Shown here in pieces: positions 16,057 to 24,713 of a stretch of DNA of 37,509 bases; the first letter of the stretch is position 1, and each line of letters begins with the position of its first letter. The stretch comes from a virus, in IMG/VR virus record IMGVR_UViG_3300045009_001106, positions 1 to 37,509 of that record. The stretch is one strand, 5' to 3'. Position numbers and translations under genes: made by a program. The notes beneath the pieces were generated by a model. It worked only from the letters and a program-made list of their open reading frames with translations. It had not been told where the DNA came from and did no database searches.

Positions 16057-17835
16057 ATGGACTGCAAGATCTCTAAGGGAACTGGTTTCATCAAGGCGGT
16101 GGATTGGCTGGATATCCCGCCCCTAGCCGTCTTGACAGGAAAGAACGGAGCGGGAAAAACCCGTCTGCTCTCGATCATCGCTGGACAGAACAATGGCAGT
16201 CCGTTCAACGAAGGCTGTCAGGTAGACATCAGCGAGAAGTTCCTGCATTCCCAGATCACTCACTACCCCAGCCTTTGGCCAGTGCAGGTGACTTCTGGGG
16301 CATCAAGTGATGAAGTGGTCGACGCAATCAGGACGTTGGCTTCCGGAGTCAACTCGAATCAGCGCGATCTAAGCGCAGCGATGGGGGAAGATGTTCTCCG
16401 ACAGAGGCTGCTTCGACAACTTTCTGAGGAGCAGGGTGTTCCGATCAAGGAGATGTTGCGCAGCGGCGAGGTCACTCTTCAGCGTTACGTAACTCCGTCC
16501 GCACTCACGAGCTTTCGAGATCGCGGGTCATCGCAAGTGAGCCTCGCCTTCTACTTCCTCGCATATCAGTTGCTCTATGGCGTTGGAGAGCTCAACGGGG
16601 AGCCGCCGGACCACATTGTTGAACGCATTGGACCTCCGCCTTGGAAGGTCTTGAACAGCATACTGGCCGCGGCAGAACTTCCGTACGAGGTCGATGAGCC
16701 CTGGGTGCCAGACCTAACCGAAGCGGGCCTCTTCAATCGGTTTGAGTACTCCTTCAGGCTTCGCGACGTGACATCAAGAGCGGTTGTTCCGCCTGAGGCA
16801 CTCTCCTCTGGCGAGAAGGTCCTGATGGGCACATCGCTGTGGATGTTCAACATTCAGCACGGCGGACAGACCCCAAAGTTGCTCCTCCTGGATGAGCCCG
16901 ATGCGCACCTGCACCCGAAGATGGTGAGGCAACTGCTCAATGTCCTTCAAGAGGTATTTGTTGATAAGGCCGGAATTCGAGTGATCCTCACGACGCACTC
17001 GCCAACGACCGTGGCGATGGCTCCGCCTGGCTCGTTGTTCGAGTTGCGACGTGGTGAGCCAGCGGTCGAGAGGATCACAAAAGCAAAGGCTATCGGCAGC
17101 TTGACCGAGGGATTGGTCGTTGTGTCGGAAGGTTGGCCACTTGCTATGTGCGAGGGACCGCACGACCCAGAGTTCTATCGAATCGCCCTCGATAAGGTCC
17201 AATCTGCGCTCAATCCTGCTTACGCCATTGATCACATGGCTTTCATGCATGGGTGTGGTGTGACCACTGTGCAGTCAGTCGTTCCGGCTTCGCGCTCGCA
17301 GGGCCTGACTCACATGGTAGGGATCATTGACGCAGATTTTCCCGAAGGTCGTAGATCTAACGGCCGGAGCGGAAACGACGGCGTTGCCGTCCTTAAGCGA
17401 GGCGCGATCGAGAACTACCTCTGCGATCCATTGGTCATTTGGTTCGCGCATCGAAGTGACTCGAAGGACATTGACGGGGTGCGGGAGGAACTCATTCCGC
17501 GGGGTGGGCACGCGCGACTTCACCGATATATGCCGGAGCTACAGCAGATCGCAGATGACGTGCTGGGTATCCTGCTGAAGGCGCTGCCGGACGACGAAAC
17601 GCGTTCGAGGGAGCTGGTGAGTGTCAAGTTCATTGAGGGAGTTGAGCTCCAGTACCCCGAATGGCTCCTCTGCGAGCGCAAGGAAGTGCTCCTAGGTGCC
17701 TGCCGGATTGCGTTCCGGCTACTTCAAAACAATCAGCGACCTCGGCTACGAACCGCCTTTGCGGCGATCGGCCTCACGCCAGTCGACCTCCATGAGGTGC
17801 TGCGGCAGGCCTGCGGTCACGCAATGCAGACCTGA
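16057..17835 (+). CDS. ABC-type ATPase fused to DUF4435 (TOPRIM-like) nuclease; PARIS-like defence candidate
   Basis: 592 aa, GGGGAGA before the ATG. ATPase module: Walker A GKNGAGKT (28-35), signature LSSGE (249-253), Walker B LLLLDEPD (275-282), H-loop TTHSP (H314). C-terminal module from about 360: EGPHD (E366, D370), GIIDADF (D425, D427) and IENYL (451-455), the acidic and ENYL pattern of DUF4435/TOPRIM-like nucleases. Separate AriA (ATPase) and AriB (DUF4435) form PARIS anti-phage systems and fused versions are known; the overlap with OLD-class ATPases is the main alternative. Transcribed against the surrounding late genes and lower in G+C, so it is acquired cargo at the Z/fun site. Confidence 0.8.
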   Translation: MDCKISKGTGFIKAVDWLDIPPLAVLTGKNGAGKTRLLSIIAGQNNGSPFNEGCQVDISEKFLHSQITHYPSLWPVQVTSGASSDEVVDAIRTLASGVNSNQRDLSAAMGEDVLRQRLLRQLSEEQGVPIKEMLRSGEVTLQRYVTPSALTSFRDRGSSQVSLAFYFLAYQLLYGVGELNGEPPDHIVERIGPPPWKVLNSILAAAELPYEVDEPWVPDLTEAGLFNRFEYSFRLRDVTSRAVVPPEALSSGEKVLMGTSLWMFNIQHGGQTPKLLLLDEPDAHLHPKMVRQLLNVLQEVFVDKAGIRVILTTHSPTTVAMAPPGSLFELRRGEPAVERITKAKAIGSLTEGLVVVSEGWPLAMCEGPHDPEFYRIALDKVQSALNPAYAIDHMAFMHGCGVTTVQSVVPASRSQGLTHMVGIIDADFPEGRRSNGRSGNDGVAVLKRGAIENYLCDPLVIWFAHRSDSKDIDGVREELIPRGGHARLHRYMPELQQIADDVLGILLKALPDDETRSRELVSVKFIEGVELQYPEWLLCERKEVLLGACRIAFRLLQNNQRPRLRTAFAAIGLTPVDLHEVLRQACGHAMQT

Positions 17836-17865
17836 CGCACGTTAAGACCTCGGTTGGTTTGGCTT

Positions 17866-18411
17866 TCATCGCGAGCCCGAGTTGAGCGTCTGAGGTACAC
17901 CGCCTGCCAATGCCCCACAGATCGCCTGGATCCGCTCCGCATCGAATCGCCAGTTACTAGGAATCTCATCGGTAGTACCAGCGCCATGAGCTCGGCTCGT
18001 CCATACCTTTCGTTCATACAGAATCGTGTCACCTCTGCCCGACGCGGTAGACCTTAGTCGGGTGGCAATCTCGATCGGAGTCGCGAGGTACATCCGGGGC
18101 ATCTCGGTCACGGGAACACCCTTGAACTGAACCAAGCAGAGGGCAGTTCTCGCGCCATGGCGCGCAAGCCATGCGTCGATCGCAGAGTGGTAGTCGGCGG
18201 AGCCTTTGGTTAGGAGGCTCTGGGTTAGGCCCCACGACCCATCCTTGCTCCCCTTCACTGAGATCTTGAGTGCAACCGACCCGTTGTCAACGATCAGATC
18301 GTACTCAGGCTGGTTCGCGCCGTACTGAACTGAGACGTCCCAGCCGCATCGAGCAAACTGTGCCGCTGCGAACGCCTCTGCCGAGGTTGCCACGTGCCAC
18401 GAGGTCTTCAT
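17866..18411 (-). CDS. PD-(D/E)XK-like nuclease-fold protein, unknown function
   Basis: 181 aa with AGGAG before the ATG. SAEAFAAAQFARCGWDVSVQ, then EYDLIV (D38) and ISVKGS (K53), match the helix, Asp strand and xVK strand of small PD-(D/E)XK endonucleases (group I intron/phage type). The residue before V52-K53 is Ser instead of Glu/Gln, so activity is uncertain. It is convergent with the ATPase gene (stops 30 bp apart) and shares its lower G+C, so the two may be one cargo unit. A partner or antitoxin role is speculation. Confidence 0.6.
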   Translation of the reverse strand: MKTSWHVATSAEAFAAAQFARCGWDVSVQYGANQPEYDLIVDNGSVALKISVKGSKDGSWGLTQSLLTKGSADYHSAIDAWLARHGARTALCLVQFKGVPVTEMPRMYLATPIEIATRLRSTASGRGDTILYERKVWTSRAHGAGTTDEIPSNWRFDAERIQAICGALAGGVPQTLNSGSR

Positions 18412-18467
18412 CTGTTGCTCCTACAGCCCATTGGGCCGCGAGTTTAGGTGGCTCCAGAGTGAAACAG

Positions 18468-19271
18468 TCAGAACAGTCCGCCCGACGTTGAAGCATCCCA
18501 GTTCGTGATCACGAGCTCACCGGAGGCCGGGCGCTGTTCCACATCGCGGCCATTGCCCACGGAGTAGCGGATCTCCAGCCCTTCCATCCAGAAGCCATCG
18601 AAGCAGCGCCGGATCTCGGGATGGTCGTTGATGCTGACCATCACCTTGCCCTTCGCTCGGCGCATGAAGTCGGCCATCCGCTCATAGTTGTCGAAGGTCC
18701 AGTCAGTGCCGTAACCCTCGGTCTCCCAGTACGGCGGGTCGGCGTAAACGAACGTGTGGGCGCGGTCGTAGCGCTGCATGACGTCGAACCACGGCAGGTT
18801 CTCGATGTAGGTCCCCGCCAGGCGGAGGTGGGCCGCGCTGAGCTGCTCCTCGATGCGACACAGGTTGATGGCGGGCGCGGTTGTCGCCGTGCCGAAGCTC
18901 TGGCCCGCAACCCGACCGCCGAAGGCGTGGTGCTGCAGGTAGTAAAACCGCGCGGCGCGCTGGATGTCGGTGAGCGTCTCCGGGCGGGTGAGCTGCTGCC
19001 ACTTGAAGACCTCGCGGCTGGACAGGGCCCACTTGAACTGCCGGACGAACTCCTCGAGGTGATGCTGGACGACTCGGTAGAGGTTCACCAGCTCGCCGTT
19101 GATGTCGTTGAGGACTTCCGTCCTCGCCGGCACAGGGCGGAGGAAGTAGAGCGCGGCGCCGCCACAGAAGGCTTCGACGTAGCAGTCGTGCTGCGGGAAC
19201 AGGGGGATCAGGCGGTCCGCCAGGCGACGCTTTCCGCCAAGCCAGGGAACGATGGGGGAGGGTTGGTACAT
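18468..19271 (-). CDS. DNA adenine methyltransferase (Dam-type, D12 class)
   Basis: 267 aa; ATG at 19271 chosen because the D12 N-terminal motif follows at once (PSPIVPWLGGKRRLADRLIP, AdoMet binding). YVEAFCGGAALYF is the second part, and VYADPPYWETEGY holds catalytic DPPY. Middle region supplies target recognition. It modifies adenine, probably protecting phage DNA from host restriction or acting in an island-level self-protection. No cognate endonuclease is recognisable. Lies between the fibre genes and the nuclease cargo. Confidence 0.92.
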   Translation of the reverse strand: MYQPSPIVPWLGGKRRLADRLIPLFPQHDCYVEAFCGGAALYFLRPVPARTEVLNDINGELVNLYRVVQHHLEEFVRQFKWALSSREVFKWQQLTRPETLTDIQRAARFYYLQHHAFGGRVAGQSFGTATTAPAINLCRIEEQLSAAHLRLAGTYIENLPWFDVMQRYDRAHTFVYADPPYWETEGYGTDWTFDNYERMADFMRRAKGKVMVSINDHPEIRRCFDGFWMEGLEIRYSVGNGRDVEQRPASGELVITNWDASTSGGLF

Positions 19272-19335
19272 CGGAATGAGAGAGGGCGCCGCGAGGGCGC
19301 CCGGGTACTGCTGAGGGTGGGGCGTGCTGCGGCGC

Positions 19336-19599
19336 TCAGAGGCTGCAGGCGAGGGCAATGAGGCCACCGATGGCCGTTGCTGCGGCGTCGCGCAGGTCAG
19401 GTGTGTGCTTGGCGCGATTGCGAAGGTCGTAGGCCTCTTTTGCGCAGGCTGCGATCACGACGACTGCATAGGCAGCGATCGCCACCTCAGCCGCGGTTCC
19501 GCCCAGAGCCAGTGCGACCACGCGCGCAGCTCCAAACAGCACGACGCCGCCGAGACAGTGCAGGGCCTTGTCGTGCGGGATGAGGGCGGCGATGCTCAC
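19336..19599 (-). CDS. Small membrane protein, YfiM-like (DUF2279-like)
   Basis: 87 aa, GTG start overlapping the previous stop (GTGA). HDKALHCLGGVVLFGAA, two hydrophobic spans and YDLRNRAKHTPDLRDAAAT match the HDKxxH/KExYD/TPDxxD pattern of YfiM/DUF2279-type proteins found in tailed phages. Likely inner-membrane; function unknown, sometimes near lysis genes. Confidence 0.65.
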   Translation of the reverse strand: MSIAALIPHDKALHCLGGVVLFGAARVVALALGGTAAEVAIAAYAVVVIAACAKEAYDLRNRAKHTPDLRDAAATAIGGLIALACSL

Positions 19600-19751
19600 A
19601 GCTCGATGACCTCGGGCTCGTTGCCCTCAGCGCGCCAGGCGAGGAACGCGAGGTAGTCGCCGTTCTGATCGTCGATGGGGATGAAGGCGCCGTCGCTCTC
19701 GCGCCGAACGGAGATCGTCTTGCCGGATTCGTCGTTGATGAGTTGGAACAT
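19596..19751 (-). CDS. Small tail-fibre-associated protein
   Basis: 51 aa: MFQLINDESGKTISVRRES, then DGAFIPIDDQNGDYLAFLAW. Too short for most gene finders, but the 'DGAFIPxDxxNxDYxAFLAWxAEGN' pattern is common in short proteins after tail-fibre genes. Starts 2 bp after the fibre stop and overlaps the next gene by 4 bp. Confidence 0.75.
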   Translation of the reverse strand: MFQLINDESGKTISVRRESDGAFIPIDDQNGDYLAFLAWRAEGNEPEVIEL

Positions 19752-19753
19752 GA

Positions 19754-20938
19754 TCAGAGTTCAGCGGTGAGGGAGTAGTCGAAGCCGTAGACCCGGCCGA
19801 TGGTGAGCCCGACGCTGGTGAGCAGACGCGGGCCAGATTGCCGTCCGGCGGTCGCCGTGGTGATGGTGATGGGGTTACCGGTGGACCAGTCGGTGACCGC
19901 GCCGGCTACCCGACCGCCCACTGCCTTGATGGTGACCGTCGGGGTCGCACGCATCTGCACGGGCGGGATCGAACCCATCGTTATCAGCCAGCTCGTGTTC
20001 GACGCGACCGCGTTGGCGTGGGCGTCGCCCAGCGCGCTGGTGGCCTGGTCGAATGTGTCGGTCTGGAAGTAGTAGCGCTGGCACAGCAGGAGCTCGACAC
20101 TGAGGGGGCGCACATCGAAGGAGGTTGCGGTGGAGCCTTTCTCCAGTTGGATGCCCGTGACCTGGAGCGACGCCCCCAGCGTCTCGATCAGGTTCACGTC
20201 GCCGGTCGTGCGAATGAAGTTGCCGGCCTGCCAGACGTTGGCCTGGTCGGTGATGGCGCCGTTGCCGCTGCCGATGTTCCAGTCCAGCAGCATCCCGAGG
20301 ACGGGCCCCTTGTTCCACTTGCCGATCTTGGGGCCGGGAATCGCGAGCACCTTCTTCTCCCAGGTGTTCGCCTTCTCCACGGTGTAGGTGGCCGCGTACG
20401 TGACCTCCTGCGATCCACCGGCCGACCGAATCGCCAGTGTGTACTTGCCGATGATGGACGCCTTGACCAAGAACGAGACGCAAAAGTCCTGCGCGTCCTC
20501 AGTCCCGAAGGCCAGGTCGGCCAGGTACGTGCCCTCGACGGGATGCTCAAGGGCCTCGACTTGGTCGGCGCCGACGGCTTCGGCGGTCGTCACCAGCACC
20601 TTGAGCGAAGCGGAGAAGCCGGCAGGGGCGTCGGTGGACTGCTGGAGCGTGAACCGACCCACCGGCAGGTCATTCCCCGCCAGGCGGAAGCGGTCGACGG
20701 GATACGCGAGGTAGCGCGACACGTTCACCAGCGCGGCGCCGCTGTTGCGCTGGTCGATTCGCATGTCGCCGTTGACGATCCGATTCTTGAACGTGAAGGC
20801 GCGGCTTGCGACCTTGCCATCGAGGTCCGAGGCGGCGGTGGCGACCTTGGCGTCGATCTGCGCCATCTTGCCGACGACTTCGGCGGTGAGTCCACTGGTC
20901 GACGTGATCAGGGCGGCGACTTGCTGTTCCAAACTCAT
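19754..20938 (-). CDS. Tail fibre distal / receptor-binding protein
   Basis: 394 aa. Short N-terminal helix (MSLEQQVAALITSTSGL) then KNRIVNGDMRIDQRNSGA, followed by Thr/Gly/Val-rich beta-sandwich repeats (ASLQVTGIQLEKGSTATSFD). This NGDMRI/LEKG pattern is found in phage receptor-binding domains with carbohydrate-binding folds. Starts within the stop of the H-like gene (ATGA). Sets host range; likely swapped by recombination. Confidence 0.8.
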   Translation of the reverse strand: MSLEQQVAALITSTSGLTAEVVGKMAQIDAKVATAASDLDGKVASRAFTFKNRIVNGDMRIDQRNSGAALVNVSRYLAYPVDRFRLAGNDLPVGRFTLQQSTDAPAGFSASLKVLVTTAEAVGADQVEALEHPVEGTYLADLAFGTEDAQDFCVSFLVKASIIGKYTLAIRSAGGSQEVTYAATYTVEKANTWEKKVLAIPGPKIGKWNKGPVLGMLLDWNIGSGNGAITDQANVWQAGNFIRTTGDVNLIETLGASLQVTGIQLEKGSTATSFDVRPLSVELLLCQRYYFQTDTFDQATSALGDAHANAVASNTSWLITMGSIPPVQMRATPTVTIKAVGGRVAGAVTDWSTGNPITITTATAGRQSGPRLLTSVGLTIGRVYGFDYSLTAEL

Positions 20939-21444
20939 TTGAGGGCTCCGGAGAGGTAGGGGTGAAGGGTGATGCGCTGCAGATCCACGATGGCGCGCGC
21001 CATCGAGGTGAACTCCTCGGCCAGCGACAGGTTGAGGTCGCCCGTGGTCTCGATGACGACGGAGCCAGCGGGGACACCGGACAGGACCAGGTCGAAACCG
21101 AGAAGCAGATCAGTGCCGTCCGCCTTGTAGGCGAGCGGCTTCTTCGGATCGCTCCAGATCGCGAGGAAGGTGCCGTCGCTCAGGACGAAGCCGACCTCCC
21201 GAATCCAGAACTCGGTGGGACCGTCGGCCTTGGCCGCGATGTGCAGTTGACGCGGCCCGACAACCTTCCCGCCGGAGACAGGGAAGCGGGCGCGCTCGCT
21301 GCGCAGGCCGAGCTGCGTCTGCACAGGCGTGTAGGCCGCGTCGCCCAGGGCGACGTAGGCGACCTTTCCGGCAAGGCCGTCACCGGATTGCTGCAGCAGC
21401 GCCGCTAGGCCGACCTCCAGGGTGGTGGTCACAAGGGTGGACAT
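20935..21444 (-). CDS. H: Tail fibre N-terminal protein (gpH-like, baseplate-attaching part)
   Basis: 169 aa, MSTLVTTTLEVGLAALLQQ, then KVAYVALGDAAYTPVQTQLGL and TEFWIREVGFVLSDGTFLAIW, the conserved N-terminus of P2-type fibres (DUF3751-like). P2 H has this plus a long fibre; here the distal part is a separate gene, the next one. Overlaps I by 4 bp (ATGA). The start excludes a longer, shadow-like extension. Confidence 0.85.
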   Translation of the reverse strand: MSTLVTTTLEVGLAALLQQSGDGLAGKVAYVALGDAAYTPVQTQLGLRSERARFPVSGGKVVGPRQLHIAAKADGPTEFWIREVGFVLSDGTFLAIWSDPKKPLAYKADGTDLLLGFDLVLSGVPAGSVVIETTGDLNLSLAEEFTSMARAIVDLQRITLHPYLSGALK

Positions 21445-22091
21445 CAGGACTCCATGCTTGCGCGAACGATGGATACGACCCGTGCGGCGGTCGCGACGCG
21501 CAGGGGTTGGGACATGGGGGATGGCTGCACGGGCAGCGCGTCGAACGCGGTGCGCGCGAGCGCGGCGGATGCCAGTGCGGACCCCACGCGCAAGCCACCA
21601 TCGAACCGGGCGCCTACGGTGAGCTGGTAGTGGCTGCGCTCGTTCTTCACCGCGTCGACCATGCGGCGGATGCGTGCGTACAGCTCGAGGTTGATGAGGC
21701 CGTCGTCGCCGGCGTTCGGGTTGGCGCCTGCCCAGACCGTGAGCGAGAACGTATAGGGGGCCCCGCCCGTCTGTTGCCACTCCGCCAGGTCGATCGACGC
21801 GCCGATGGCGTCCAGCACCCGCCGGATGGCGCCGGCGGTGCCCTTGCGCTGGTGGATCGCCACCGAGTCGCGCACCAGCGCGCGCCTGGCTGTCTCCGTG
21901 AGGGCCTCCTGCCAGCCGTCTGTGGATGCGCCCCAGGCGAGCCAGGGGAGGAATGCTGCCGGGATCCTGCTGGAGTCGCCCAGGGTGCGCAGCGGTGCCG
22001 GATCGATGACCGGTGCCGAGACTGCGGCGGCGGCGCGCTCCAGGCGCGTCGCGGACGGCGGCAGCAGAGATGGGATGGGGCCGAGCGTCAT
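21444..22091 (-). CDS. I: Tail protein I (baseplate wedge/fibre connection)
   Basis: 215 aa. MTLGPIPSLLPPSATRLERA, then IPAAFLPWLAWGASTDGWQ and HQRKGTAGAIRRVLDAIG are the hallmarks of P2 gpI. Baseplate protein that links the wedge to the fibre. Overlaps J by 4 bp. Confidence 0.94.
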   Translation of the reverse strand: MTLGPIPSLLPPSATRLERAAAAVSAPVIDPAPLRTLGDSSRIPAAFLPWLAWGASTDGWQEALTETARRALVRDSVAIHQRKGTAGAIRRVLDAIGASIDLAEWQQTGGAPYTFSLTVWAGANPNAGDDGLINLELYARIRRMVDAVKNERSHYQLTVGARFDGGLRVGSALASAALARTAFDALPVQPSPMSQPLRVATAARVVSIVRASMES

Positions 22092-23083
22092 GCCTGGGCC
22101 GGCGTGACCGTCACGCCCGTGCAGTTCGGGTAGTGGCGCAGGTCGCAGACGACGTCGGCCGGCGGCTGGTCGAGTAGAACGCGCCGCACGCCGGGTGCCT
22201 GCAGGGCCGCGAACAGGACGGAGCGAGGCATGAGGCCGCCGAGCTTGCGCCCCGCAGCGATCGTGTCATGCAGCCGCTGGCTCGCGTTGGCGAGCGCCAC
22301 CGTGTGATCTGGACCCTCTTCGAACTCGAGCACGGCCTTGACCAGGTAGTCGGTCGGCGCGCCGCTCAGAACGCGGGGCCGGTCCGTGAGCGGGCGCACC
22401 TCGTCGGCGGAGAGCGCCGCCTGTGTCGTGGCCACGAGCTCGTCGACGGGGACGCTGGCCGTCTTCGTCGCGAGGACGGCCACGGTCACGTCGCCGGGCA
22501 GCGGGTCGACCAGGCCGGCGGCGTAGCTGCAGGTCAAGACGATCGCGCCGGCAGGCAGCAGCGCCCGCACCTCGGCGCCGACGTCGACGGCCTCAAAGGT
22601 AGGGGAGTCGATCGAGGCGTCGGAGATCTGCGCGTGCGCCGACAGAGCGTGGAAGTGGTAGGCGCCGCGGCTTCCCGCGACGGTCAGGCCCTCCAGGGCC
22701 ATCTGGCAGCGATAGCGCAGGCGATCGTCGCTCTCGTAGACCGCCTCGACGGGCGGCACGGCGTCCGGATCCGCCGGCGAGAGCAGAAGGCGAGTGACGC
22801 CGTAGTCGGCGGCGCGGTTGTCTAGGTCCGTCCGCACGGCGTAGGCCAGCAGCGACGCCTTGGCGGCCTCGTTGACCCGCTGGCGCCACAGCAGCTCGCG
22901 ATAGACGTTCTCCTCGAGGAGCTTGGTCAGCGGCTCGGATTCGAGGCTGAGCATCTGCGCCAGGTCGGCGCGCTGGTCCTCCGGCATCAGCTCGAGGAAG
23001 GCCCGCTTGCGCGAGGCCAGGATCGTCTCGAAGTCCAGAATCTCGACGAGGTTGGGGGCTGGAAGTTGGGAGAGGTCGATCAC
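22088..23083 (-). CDS. J: Baseplate wedge protein J
   Basis: 331 aa with GTG start (23081-23083) overlapping W's stop (GTGA); homologues begin with xIDLSQLPAPNLVE as here. LDFETILASRKRAFLELMPED is the J N-terminus, and RLLLSPADPDAVPPVEAVYES the mid-region. Forms the wedge (gp47-like). Length matches P2 J (302 aa). Confidence 0.94.
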   Translation of the reverse strand: MIDLSQLPAPNLVEILDFETILASRKRAFLELMPEDQRADLAQMLSLESEPLTKLLEENVYRELLWRQRVNEAAKASLLAYAVRTDLDNRAADYGVTRLLLSPADPDAVPPVEAVYESDDRLRYRCQMALEGLTVAGSRGAYHFHALSAHAQISDASIDSPTFEAVDVGAEVRALLPAGAIVLTCSYAAGLVDPLPGDVTVAVLATKTASVPVDELVATTQAALSADEVRPLTDRPRVLSGAPTDYLVKAVLEFEEGPDHTVALANASQRLHDTIAAGRKLGGLMPRSVLFAALQAPGVRRVLLDQPPADVVCDLRHYPNCTGVTVTPAQA

Positions 23084-23442
23084 AGGGCGGCCCTCAGTTG
23101 CAGCGGAAGGACAAGCGCCAGCGCCTGACGCTGGCCTTGCAGCGGTTGGTAGATGCCCTCCAGCTCGACGACTACCTGGCCGGGGCGCTCGCCCTGCGCC
23201 AGGCGGACGCGGCTGACCTTCAGGCGCGGTTCCCAGCGCATGAGCGCGCCGGCGGTGGCGGCGAAGATCCGCACGCGGGTGGCCCCGTTGTCGGGTTGAT
23301 CGATGAGGTCGGGCAGGAGGCTTCCGTACGTGCGCCGCGCGATGCGGCTGCCGATGGGGGTGATGAGGATGTCCGCCACGCTTTGGCGAAGGTGCTCGAC
23401 GCCGTCGATGGCGCGGCCCGTCTGCTGGTTCAGTCCGCTCAT
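23080..23442 (-). CDS. W: Baseplate protein W (gp25-like)
   Basis: 120 aa. GVEHLRQSVADILITPIGSR and ARRTYGSLLPDLIDQP are the GPW/gp25 family signature (lysozyme-like fold of the wedge). Four-base overlaps with V and J. Confidence 0.96.
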   Translation of the reverse strand: MSGLNQQTGRAIDGVEHLRQSVADILITPIGSRIARRTYGSLLPDLIDQPDNGATRVRIFAATAGALMRWEPRLKVSRVRLAQGERPGQVVVELEGIYQPLQGQRQALALVLPLQLRAAL

Positions 23443-24119
23443 GGGACGGGCTTCCCGGAGATCTCGTCACCCTTGCGCACATCGCTGTGGCCGTGCTGCG
23501 TCAGGCTGATGTTGTTGGACACGATGTCCGGCGCCCCCGTCACGCCGTTCGGCCCAAGCGTGAGCGACGCAGGGCCGACCTTCAGCGTGATGCTGGCGCC
23601 GGCCTCGATGACGATGGCCTTGGCGGCTTTGATGGTCATCGCGCCGCCGGCGGTGGCGATCAAGTCGCCTTGCGCCTGAAGCGTCATCTCGCCGCTGGCA
23701 GTGCTGGTGATGTCGCCTTGCGCGATTGCGACGATGTCGCCGACGCACTGGATCAAGTGGCGATGTGCTGTGTGGTCGTACTCGACAAGCGAGCCGTCCG
23801 GATACAGCGTCGCCTCGGTGTTAGCCCGGTTGTCGTTGGCGGGGTGCTCGTCGCTGTAAAGGCCGACGAGAGCGAAGCCGTTAGCGAGGTCCCCGCCTGG
23901 CGAGCACAGCAGGCACTGCTCGCCCACCGACGGCGGGCTCCATTCGCGGACGACGCCAGCGCGGCGCGCAAAGGCGCGGACCCAGGACGAAAGCAGTCCG
24001 CCAGTGCGGACGCGGACGAGCGCGGCATCGTGATCGACTTGCTCGATGGTGCCGGCGCGCAGGAGGTTTTCGAGGCGGCGGATGACATCGCTGATGTCCG
24101 GAGAATCCATGCCGCTCAT
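23439..24119 (-). CDS. V: Baseplate spike V
   Basis: 226 aa from ATG 24119 (an ATG at 24110 is also possible). RLENLLRAGTIEQVDHDAALVRVRTGGL and WSPPSVGEQCLLCSPGGDL match P2 gpV OB-fold. A beta-helical repeat follows (GDIVAIAQGDITSTASGE), ending at HGHSDVRKGDEISGKPVP, the metal-binding tip region. Membrane-puncturing spike. Confidence 0.94.
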   Translation of the reverse strand: MSGMDSPDISDVIRRLENLLRAGTIEQVDHDAALVRVRTGGLLSSWVRAFARRAGVVREWSPPSVGEQCLLCSPGGDLANGFALVGLYSDEHPANDNRANTEATLYPDGSLVEYDHTAHRHLIQCVGDIVAIAQGDITSTASGEMTLQAQGDLIATAGGAMTIKAAKAIVIEAGASITLKVGPASLTLGPNGVTGAPDIVSNNISLTQHGHSDVRKGDEISGKPVP

Positions 24120-24187
24120 CTTGCCGAGATGCCTCGCGCGAGGCACGTACGGCGGGGTCTGCCCACACTGGGCAAGCCCCGCAAAGA

Positions 24188-24424
24188 TCACACGTGATCG
24201 TTCAGTGCGGCGCTCGCGCGCTTCAATGCTTGTGCATGCGGTCGGAGGAGCGCGGCGATGCTCTCGGTGGCGATCGCTCCGCCCGCGAGCTCGAGGAGCT
24301 CCATCAATCCTGCGATCCCGTCGTCAGCCTGGCTGACTGAGCGGGCGATCTCAGCGATGGGTTGCTTCGTTGCGGCACTGATGTGATGAATGCCGCTCCC
24401 TGACGTTCTTCTTTGCATGTCCAT
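24188..24424 (-). CDS. Small protein preceding V, unknown function
   Basis: 78 aa, MDMQRRTSGSGIHHISAATK, then a helical second half (IAGLMELLELAGGAIATES). The ATG at 24424 leaves a normal N-terminus. First gene of the leftward V-fibre operon, 68 bp before V, so it may be controlled with it. No family recognised. Confidence 0.5.
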   Translation of the reverse strand: MDMQRRTSGSGIHHISAATKQPIAEIARSVSQADDGIAGLMELLELAGGAIATESIAALLRPHAQALKRASAALNDHV

Positions 24425-24713
24425 ACTGCTTTCTGCTCGAGGGTGGCTCGATGTCAGTGCAGGCATGGACTACCCCGAAATCGCGCCGAAAGGCGCGCGA
24501 CTTCCCAGGGTCCGCTCTACGACGGTTCACGATGAGACGTACTGCGCGGGCGTCATTCTGGGAAGTTCTGGGTATTTGTCTTAACGAGGTCTTAATGCGT
24601 GGGCGCTGTTCAGAAGTGAGCGTCACATGTGCCCGCTCTGACCAAGTCGCGGGTCTGCCAAGAAGGGCAGCGTCGCAGCGAGAGCAGACTTCTCCTCCGG
24701 TTACTCCGCTCTA
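24425..24713. other. Intergenic region with tandem and inverted repeats
   Basis: No gene seen in 289 bp. GTCTTAA occurs at 24578-24584 and 24589-24595 (11-bp period). ACTTCCCAG (24500-24508) and CTGGGAAGT (24558-24566) are perfect inverted halves. It should contain the V operon promoter and the junction of the HNH cargo. Confidence 0.5.
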
